A stretch of DNA of 5,045 nucleotides from a bacterium MnTg04. Its GTDB lineage: Bacteria > Pseudomonadota > Gammaproteobacteria > Steroidobacterales > MnTg04. Location: contig BFAU01000243.1 of assembly GCA_008975185.1 (NCBI GenBank), forward strand, positions 1-5,045. The letters run 5' to 3'. Positions 1 to 3,879 of the stretch are shown here, one piece after another. The position numbers were made by a program, and so were the translations under genes. Position 1 is the stretch's first letter. Each line of letters starts with the position of its first letter. The notes beneath the pieces were generated by a model, which saw only the letters and a list, made by a program, of their open reading frames with translations, was not told the origin of the DNA and did no database searches.

Positions 1-1912
1 TAAACGGAGGCCAGCGAGAGTCCTCCCGTTCTGCCAGAGACTCGTTTGCGACGCGTTGATAGCCCCCGGTAATCAGGCGCTGCCAAAACGGATGATCCGG
101 GAAGGCGGTCTGGATCAAAACCACACCCGGCCGCGATTCGCGGCCGGCACGCCCTGCAACCTGGACAATCGACTGGGCCAGACGCTCGCTGGACCTGAAA
201 TCGGTACCGAATAGTCCCTGGTCTGCGTTGATGACGCCGACGAGTGTCAGTTTCGGAAAATGATGACCCTTCGAGAGCATCTGCGTGCCGATGAGAATGT
301 CAGCTTCGCCCTGCTCCGCCGCAGCCAGCGCTTCCTCAATCGCACCTTTTTGTTGCGTGCTGTCGCTGTCAATTCGCCGGACCCGATAATTGGGGAATCG
401 TTGTACCAACGCCTCCTCGAGTCGTTCGGTTCCTTCGCCGAGCGGTTTCACGGCAGCGCCGCACTCCGGGCATTGTTCAGGTAGTGGCTTACTGGCACCG
501 CAATGATGGCAGCGCAAGGAGCGATCACGTGCGTGCACGGTCAACCGCGAATCGCATCGCTCGCACTCCGCAATATGGCTGCAGGCTGCGCAAATCAGGG
601 TTGGTGCAAATCCGCGCCGATTGAGAAACAACAAAACTTGCCCGTCGGCGACGATGTGATCCTCGATGGCCGTGGCAAGCGGTTCGCTCAATCCTTCGGC
701 GGCAGCGGCACGGTTCAGATCGACGAGTCGCATGGAAGGTGGCTTGGCGCCACCGGCACGCTCGGGCAGCAGCAGCTGCGTGAAGTTTCCCTCGCGGCAA
801 TTTTGCAGTGATTCCAGGGTAGGCGTTGCCGAGCCGAGAATTACGCGGACGTCGCGGTGCTTGGCGCGGGCGATCGCAAGGTCGCGAGCAGAATAGCGCA
901 ATCCTTCCTGTTGCTTCAGAGATTGATCGTGCTCTTCATCGACGACGATCAGCCCGAGATCGGGCATTGGCGTAAACACGGCCGACCGTGTGCCCACAAC
1001 GAGTTTCGCCAGCGCCTGGCGCGCATTGCGCCAGGCGGTCAGGCGGTCGACATCGCTAAGTCTCGAGTGCAGCACTACCGGCTCGATGCCGAGCCGCTGT
1101 CGCAGCCGGGCAACCAGTTGCGGCGTCAGGCCAATCTCGGGCACAAGAATCAATACTTGCCTGTTGTCGGCCAACACATCACGTATCACCTGCAAATACA
1201 CCTCGGTTTTGCCACTGCCAGTAACACCATCGAGCAGAAAGGTTGCGAATCCCTCCTGTTGTCGAAGCATCGCAACGGCGGCGCACTGATCGTCGTTTAG
1301 TTCGGGTCCAGGAGATGCTGCGACGTCGCACTGTAGTGGTTCGGCATCCGCTTTCGCGTCGAAGCGAACGATCATGCCTTTCTCCAACAGTGGTTTAGCT
1401 GCGCGTCGCCAGGTCGGTATCAATTCGGTCAGTGACTCGATATCGATGCCGTTTCCGCCGGCGTCGCGAATACTCTCAAGCAATTCAGCCTGGCGCGGAG
1501 CACGCCTGGCCAATTCTTCGACATCAGCCGAAGCGCCCGCGTCGCTGATCGCAACGAAAGCCAGAGTCGGGAACAGCGGCTTGCCCTGCCGCAGCAATGC
1601 GGGCAGTGCTGCTGCGACTACTTCGCCGATTGGGTGGTGATAATAGTCGCTGGTAAACGATATAAGCCGCAGGTCCTCGGCCGATAGTACCGGCTCGTCT
1701 TCGAGCGTCGCCAGGCACTGCCGAATCTTTCCAGTTGGCAATTCGCTGCTGTCGGATTGCGCCATGACTACGCCAATTTTTTCACGCCGGCCGAAAGGCA
1801 CAATCACCCTTGAGCCAGGCCGGATTGCGGCAATACCGTCGGGTGGCAGATAATCAAACAGGCGCGACAGTGGCACGTTGACGGCAATTTTCAGAATTGT
1901 TGGGTTAGTCAC
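1..1912 (-). CDS. priA: Primosomal protein N' (replication restart helicase PriA), 3'-truncated by window edge
   Basis: PriA is a superfamily 2 3'-to-5' DNA helicase that recognises stalled or repaired forks and starts reloading of the replicative helicase in the cytoplasm. I translated the minus strand without a frame break for 637 codons. The N-terminal 3'-end-binding domain is recognisable (FDYLPPDG near residue 19, DYYHHPIGE at 89-97). Next come a Walker A motif GVTGSGKT (229-236), the DEEH box (325-328), GSATP, and eight cysteines in four CxxC pairs (441/444, 450/453, 468/471, 481/484) forming the zinc-binding insert. FLNRRG, GTQMLSKGHHFP (from 542) and VAGRAGR (585-591) follow. E. coli PriA has 732 residues, so about 95 C-terminal residues lie outside the window. 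The GTG start is the only standard start after the upstream in-frame TGA. The next in-frame ATG (codon 50) lies inside the conserved domain. No Shine-Dalgarno is visible; the leader is T-rich, with seven Ts directly before GTG. The gene is divergent from the sigma operon. Confidence 0.97.
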   Translation of the reverse strand, partial: MTNPTILKIAVNVPLSRLFDYLPPDGIAAIRPGSRVIVPFGRREKIGVVMAQSDSSELPTGKIRQCLATLEDEPVLSAEDLRLISFTSDYYHHPIGEVVAAALPALLRQGKPLFPTLAFVAISDAGASADVEELARRAPRQAELLESIRDAGGNGIDIESLTELIPTWRRAAKPLLEKGMIVRFDAKADAEPLQCDVAASPGPELNDDQCAAVAMLRQQEGFATFLLDGVTGSGKTEVYLQVIRDVLADNRQVLILVPEIGLTPQLVARLRQRLGIEPVVLHSRLSDVDRLTAWRNARQALAKLVVGTRSAVFTPMPDLGLIVVDEEHDQSLKQQEGLRYSARDLAIARAKHRDVRVILGSATPTLESLQNCREGNFTQLLLPERAGGAKPPSMRLVDLNRAAAAEGLSEPLATAIEDHIVADGQVLLFLNRRGFAPTLICAACSHIAECERCDSRLTVHARDRSLRCHHCGASKPLPEQCPECGAAVKPLGEGTERLEEALVQRFPNYRVRRIDSDSTQQKGAIEEALAAAEQGEADILIGTQMLSKGHHFPKLTLVGVINADQGLFGTDFRSSERLAQSIVQVAGRAGRESRPGVVLIQTAFPDHPFWQRLITGGYQRVANESLAEREDSRWPPF

Positions 1913-1947
1913 AAAAAAACCAATAAAAACAATAGGTAATAGGTGTT

Positions 1948-1973
1948 GATTTCACATAATGCAACGTGAAATC
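1948..1973. repeat. Perfect 8-bp inverted repeat in the divergent intergenic region (operator candidate)
   Basis: The arms GATTTCAC (1948-1955) and GTGAAATC (1966-1973) are perfect inverted copies separated by 10 bp. The dyad sits 36 bp upstream of the priA GTG and about 130 bp upstream of the sigma gene. That would suit a dimeric regulator acting on the priA promoter or on both directions. A weak minus-strand -35/-10 pair (TTGCAT at 1964-1959, 17-bp spacer, TATTAC at 1941-1936) overlaps it. No regulator is identified, and a chance repeat cannot be excluded. Confidence 0.4.
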
Positions 1974-1983
1974 GAACCCCCTG

Positions 1984-1994
1984 GGTTGTCAACC
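1984..1994. repeat. 11-bp palindrome GGTTG-T-CAACC
   Basis: The palindrome has perfect 5-bp arms around a single T. It overlaps the proposed ECF -35 element (plus strand) and contains an exact TTGACA on the minus strand (1992-1987). No well-spaced -10 follows the TTGACA, so it is not called as a priA promoter. Confidence 0.35.
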
Positions 1995-2015
1995 GGACGC
2001 AACGCCCGGCGTTAT
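1987..2015 (+). promoter_or_regulatory. Candidate ECF-sigma-type promoter for the sigma operon
   Basis: A TGTCAAC element (1987-1993) is followed, with 16 bp between its AAC (1991-1993) and the CGT (2010-2012), by CGTTAT. The AAC-N16-CGT arrangement is the generic bipartite pattern of many ECF sigma promoters, which are often autoregulated. Transcription would begin near 2020, leaving roughly 45 nt before the leader ORF and 85 nt before the sigma gene. This is a pattern match of short elements and is unproven. No convincing sigma-70 promoter with proper spacing was seen on this strand. Confidence 0.3.
2001..2013. repeat. 13-bp palindrome AACGCC-C-GGCGTT
   Basis: The palindrome has perfect 6-bp arms around a single C. 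It directly abuts the AT-rich stretch TATATAAG (2013-2020) and overlaps the proposed ECF -10 element. It could be an operator or part of the promoter architecture. Confidence 0.35.
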
Positions 2016-2023
2016 ATAAGAGT

Positions 2024-2043
2024 GACACGTTTTTGACCGTGTC
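2024..2043. repeat. 6-bp inverted repeat with 8-nt loop in the operon leader
   Basis: The arms GACACG (2024-2029) and CGTGTC (2038-2043) are perfect, with TTTTTGAC between them. If transcription begins near 2020 this would be a hairpin at the 5' end of the operon mRNA, 22 nt before the leader ORF. A DNA-binding site is the alternative reading. Confidence 0.35.
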
Positions 2044-2065
2044 GTGGAGTCAAGAGGACTGCGAA

Positions 2066-2107
2066 ATGGATCATGCTGTTTGGCCGACAAGGAGTGACGC
2101 GGTATGA
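2066..2107 (+). CDS. Possible 13-residue leader peptide overlapping the sigma factor start
   Basis: An ATG at 2066 opens a 13-codon reading frame, MDHAVWPTRSDAV, ending in a TGA (2105-2107) that overlaps the sigma start codon as ATGA. It is preceded by AGAGGA (2053-2058) with 7 nt spacing, a reasonable ribosome-binding site. The sigma gene's own AAGGAG lies inside this ORF, so ribosomes translating it would cover and then release that site. The arrangement permits translational coupling. No attenuator run of a single amino acid is present. The ORF is so short that coincidence remains possible. Confidence 0.35.
   Translation: MDHAVWPTRSDAV
2089..2094 (+). promoter_or_regulatory. Shine-Dalgarno site of the sigma gene
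   Basis: AAGGAG lies 9 nt before the ATG at 2104. An in-frame TGA at 2095-2097 rules out any start further upstream. No ATG, GTG or TTG occurs in the next 28 codons, so this site fixes the start and shows that the N-terminal extension is translated. Confidence 0.7.
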
Positions 2108-2712
2108 GCGCCTGCGCAGCTGTTTTTGCGGTATCGTGCACTCGCGAACCATCAACGAGGGCAAGCACGCTGCCACGCGAAAGCCAACTTAATCAGTTCC
2201 TTGCCGACGTTGAGCGACGTGCTCTGCGTATTGCCGAGATCGCTGTCCGCGATCGCGACGAAGCGCTTGACCTGGTGCAGGACGCGATGATCAAGCTCGT
2301 CAAAAATTACGCGGGCCGGCCGAATGATGAATGGACGCCGCTGTTCTACCGCATCTTGCAGAACGGAATTCGTGACTGGCATCGGCGCCAGAAAGTTCGT
2401 AACCGCGTGATGGTCTGGTTCGGACGTGGTGGCTCGGGCGACGATGAATACGACGCGGTCGCCCAGGCACCGGATCTTGCCGGCCGGACGCCGGACGAAG
2501 AACTGCAAATGGGTGAAGCCATGCAGCGGCTGGAAACAGCAATACAGGCTTTGCCGGCGAGACAACGCGAAGCATTTATGCTGCGCACATTTGAAGGACT
2601 TAATGTTGCAGGAACGGCCGTTGCCATGGGGTGCAGCGACGGTAGCGTCAAGACACATTATTCCCGGGCAATACACACGTTGCGGGATAAGTTGGGAGAA
2701 CACTGGGTATGA
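2104..2712 (+). CDS. RNA polymerase sigma factor, ECF/sigma-70 family
   Basis: This is a 202-residue sigma factor of the extracytoplasmic-function type, expected to direct core RNA polymerase to a small regulon. Region 2 spans about residues 28-101: an acidic/hydrophobic segment around RDRDEALDLVQDAMIKLV (50-67), then DWHRR (91-95). A linker rich in Gly and Asp (107-135) leads to region 4 (about 137-200), with LPARQREAF and the helix-turn-helix around NVAGTAVAMGCSDGSVKTHY (167-186), which should read the -35 element. The first 27 residues (with two Cys and several Ser/Thr) precede the conserved start and look like a lineage-specific extension. The stop overlaps the next start as ATGA. A membrane-protein gene immediately downstream is the usual arrangement for an ECF factor and its anti-sigma. 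The target promoters are unknown; autoregulation is plausible given the AAC-N16-CGT element upstream. Confidence 0.93.
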   Translation: MSACAAVFAVSCTREPSTRASTLPRESQLNQFLADVERRALRIAEIAVRDRDEALDLVQDAMIKLVKNYAGRPNDEWTPLFYRILQNGIRDWHRRQKVRNRVMVWFGRGGSGDDEYDAVAQAPDLAGRTPDEELQMGEAMQRLETAIQALPARQREAFMLRTFEGLNVAGTAVAMGCSDGSVKTHYSRAIHTLRDKLGEHWV

Positions 2713-3062
2713 ACGAATCAAGAGAAAACAAGGCGAAGGAACTGTTCGACGACAGCGTTGATCGGCTTGATGCCGCGACGCTTTCGCGACTTAACCAGGG
2801 CCGGCATGCGGCGCTCGATGCCTTACAGGGATCTCGACCGGTGGGCGCATGGGGCCGCTGGATTCCGGCTACCGGGGTTGCCGCTGCGGTGCTCGTTGCC
2901 GTCATGGTAGTGCGTGGCCCGAATGCGGTTGATTTGCCAATCGTGTCGGTTACAGATTTCGAGATTCTGCTCGAGGGCGAGAGCCTCGAGATGCTTGAAG
3001 ATCTCGAGTTCTACAGTTGGCTTGAGGCATCTGACCTGGAAATGAACGGTAATGTCAGTTAG
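2709..3062 (+). CDS. Single-pass membrane protein, DUF3619-like; possible anti-sigma factor
   Basis: This is a 117-residue protein of unknown function. An N-terminal soluble part (1-49) carries a helical segment, LFDDSVDRLDAATLSRLNQG (12-31). One hydrophobic helix follows (about 51-69, ATGVAAAVLVAVMVV). The C-terminal tail is acidic (70-117), with DFEILLEGESLEMLEDLEF (83-101) followed by YSWLEAS (102-108). An N-in, C-out topology fits. The layout resembles the DUF3619 family as I remember it, where the N-terminal 'LDxxTxxRL..AR..AL' helix and an acidic tail are typical; a profile search would settle this. The start uses GGGAG (2694-2698) 10 nt upstream and overlaps the sigma stop by 4 nt, implying coupled, near-equal synthesis. 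Position and topology make a membrane anti-sigma role the obvious guess, but no recognised anti-sigma fold (zinc-binding or FecR type) is visible. Confidence 0.85.
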   Translation: MNESRENKAKELFDDSVDRLDAATLSRLNQGRHAALDALQGSRPVGAWGRWIPATGVAAAVLVAVMVVRGPNAVDLPIVSVTDFEILLEGESLEMLEDLEFYSWLEASDLEMNGNVS

Positions 3063-3291
3063 GCGAGTACTGCTTGGAGCAATGTTGATGGTTTGCAGCT
3101 TTATGGTTGCGGCCGACGAGGAATTGCCCGAGATAGAATTTATTGAGTACCTGGGGCTTTGGGAGGATTCGGACGAGGACTGGGTGTTATTCAGCGATTC
3201 GTTCAATTCCGACACAAGGGCCAAAAATGAGGAGCGGAGCGATCCCGCACCGGAAGGTGAAGAATCGACGGAGAAAGATGATGAAAGTTAA
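3052..3291 (+). CDS. Small acidic exported protein of unknown function
   Basis: This 79-residue product has a typical signal peptide: MSVRR, a hydrophobic core (6-18) and probable cleavage after VAA (19-21). No lipobox surrounds Cys15, so a lipoprotein is unlikely. The mature ~58 residues hold 23 Asp/Glu against 4 Lys/Arg. They begin with a partly hydrophobic stretch around IEFIEYLGLWEDSDEDWVLF (28-47) and end in a disordered-looking acidic tail. The coding region starts inside the preceding gene (11-nt overlap, ATGTCAGTTAG) with only a weak ribosome-binding site, so its translation probably depends on the upstream gene. I do not recognise a named family. The location between a membrane protein and a basic exported protein suggests a periplasmic partner of one of them. 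Confidence 0.8.
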   Translation: MSVRRVLLGAMLMVCSFMVAADEELPEIEFIEYLGLWEDSDEDWVLFSDSFNSDTRAKNEERSDPAPEGEESTEKDDES

Positions 3292-3757
3292 ATACGCAAT
3301 TGCAGTCGCAGCCATACTCGTTTGGGGGGTTGCGATTGCCGATAACGACGGCGTCAAGTGGAACAACTTGAACGAGGATCAGCAGAAGGTGCTGAATCCT
3401 TACGCTGATGGCTGGGACCAGCTTGAACAGGAACGGCAAAATAGGCTGTCGGTGGGCGCTGATCGCTGGACTCGCATGTCGGATACAGAGCGCAGCTCCT
3501 CGGAACAGCGCTTCAAACATTGGCGCACCCTGACGGATCAGCAGCGCGAGCAGGTTCGCAGGCGCCACACGGAGTACCACAGGATGTCGCCGGCCGACCA
3601 ACGACGCATAAAGGAAAACTTTCGCCGCTTCCAGGACATATCACCAGAACGACGCAAGCAACTGCGGGACCGGTTTCGTCAGCTTTCTCCGGAACAGCGC
3701 CGGCGACTGCACGATCGTGCGACGGACCGGCGGCCGAAGGCGACATCCCGGGACTAG
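3281..3757 (+). CDS. Basic periplasmic repeat protein, DUF3106-like
   Basis: This is a 158-residue exported protein with a signal peptide (MKVKYAIAVAAILVWGVAIA, cleavage near A20). The mature part is almost entirely 18-residue units, each opening with an aromatic residue: W27, W45, W63, W81, Y99 and F117. A shifted seventh unit starts at F132. The unit core is [LMI][STN]xx[QED]; LTDQQ (84-88) matches the LTxxQ motif of Spy/CpxP-type periplasmic proteins, and LSPEQ (135-139) is close. The second half is strongly basic (about 34 Lys/Arg versus 24 Asp/Glu in the mature protein). The overall look fits DUF3106. ATG 3281 is preferred over the adjacent ATG 3278 because GGAG (3270-3273) is 7 nt away rather than 4. 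The gene overlaps the previous stop by 11 nt and ends the operon. Function is unknown; a periplasmic sensor, chaperone or RNA/polyanion-binding role are all conceivable. Confidence 0.85.
   Translation: MKVKYAIAVAAILVWGVAIADNDGVKWNNLNEDQQKVLNPYADGWDQLEQERQNRLSVGADRWTRMSDTERSSSEQRFKHWRTLTDQQREQVRRRHTEYHRMSPADQRRIKENFRRFQDISPERRKQLRDRFRQLSPEQRRRLHDRATDRRPKATSRD
3359..3682 (+). repeat. Six tandem diverged 54-bp (18-residue) units in the DUF3106-like gene
   Basis: Starting from W27, six successive 18-residue units can be laid out without gaps: WNNLNEDQ.., WDQLEQER.., WTRMSDTE.., WRTLTDQQ.., YHRMSPAD.. and FQDISPER... The fixed spacing and the conserved aromatic plus [LMI] at position 4 point to internal duplication of a helical unit. 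The DNA copies have diverged well beyond obvious nucleotide repeats, so the duplication is old. Confidence 0.75.
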
Positions 3758-3760
3758 ACT

Positions 3761-3804
3761 GTAGGAGCGCCACTTGAGGCGCGAAATATTGTGGCCCAGG
3801 GGCC
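3761..3804. repeat. REP-like palindromic element (GTAG-headed) plus adjacent hairpin
   Basis: Four bases past the last stop codon, GTAG is followed by a hairpin with arms GCGCC (3767-3771) and GGCGC (3778-3782). A conserved GTAG/GTGG tetranucleotide next to a palindrome is the hallmark of REP elements mobilised by RAYT (TnpA-REP) transposases. The string TGTAGGAGCG at its head is very like Pseudomonas and Xanthomonadales REPs. A second hairpin, GGCCC-AG-GGGCC (3793-3804), follows 10 bp on, preceded by GT as GTGG. A single copy in the window cannot prove it is repetitive. It may protect the 3' end of the operon mRNA. Confidence 0.45.
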
Positions 3805-3815
3805 GCTTCAACAAA

Positions 3816-3841
3816 GGACGCTAGCGAGCGTCCTTTTTTTT
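3816..3841 (+). terminator. Rho-independent terminator after the sigma operon
   Basis: A perfect 7-bp GC-rich stem, GGACGCT (3816-3822) and AGCGTCC (3827-3833), encloses the loop AGCG. Eight Ts (3834-3841) follow directly. Three As before the stem can extend pairing with the T tract. It lies 58 nt past the DUF3106-like stop and 38 nt before pntA, so it separates the two transcription units. Confidence 0.93.
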
Positions 3842-3879
3842 GATAGAGTACGCCGCAAAGTTAAGCCGGAGACAGGTTA

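Noticed and set aside
857..1300. 147-codon plus-strand ORF
   Set aside because: It lies wholly antisense to priA, over the Walker A to DEEH region, and its translation has no recognisable domain. The priA frame is clearly the coding one.
1987..1992. Minus-strand TTGACA as the priA -35 box
   Set aside because: Exact consensus, but the bases 16-18 bp further on (TCACGT and neighbours) do not resemble a -10 element.
2033..2061. Plus-strand TTGACC as a sigma-70 -35 box for the operon
   Set aside because: No -10-like hexamer occurs at 16-18 bp spacing; the position is GC-rich (GGACTG).
2152..2721. 189-codon minus-strand ORF
   Set aside because: It is antisense to the sigma factor gene, whose regions 2 and 4 are unmistakable. 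It is a shadow frame.
3143..3280. Upstream extension of the DUF3106-like frame to ATG 3143
   Set aside because: The added 45 residues overlap the acidic protein gene out of frame and would bury the signal peptide. GGAG before ATG 3281 supports the shorter form.
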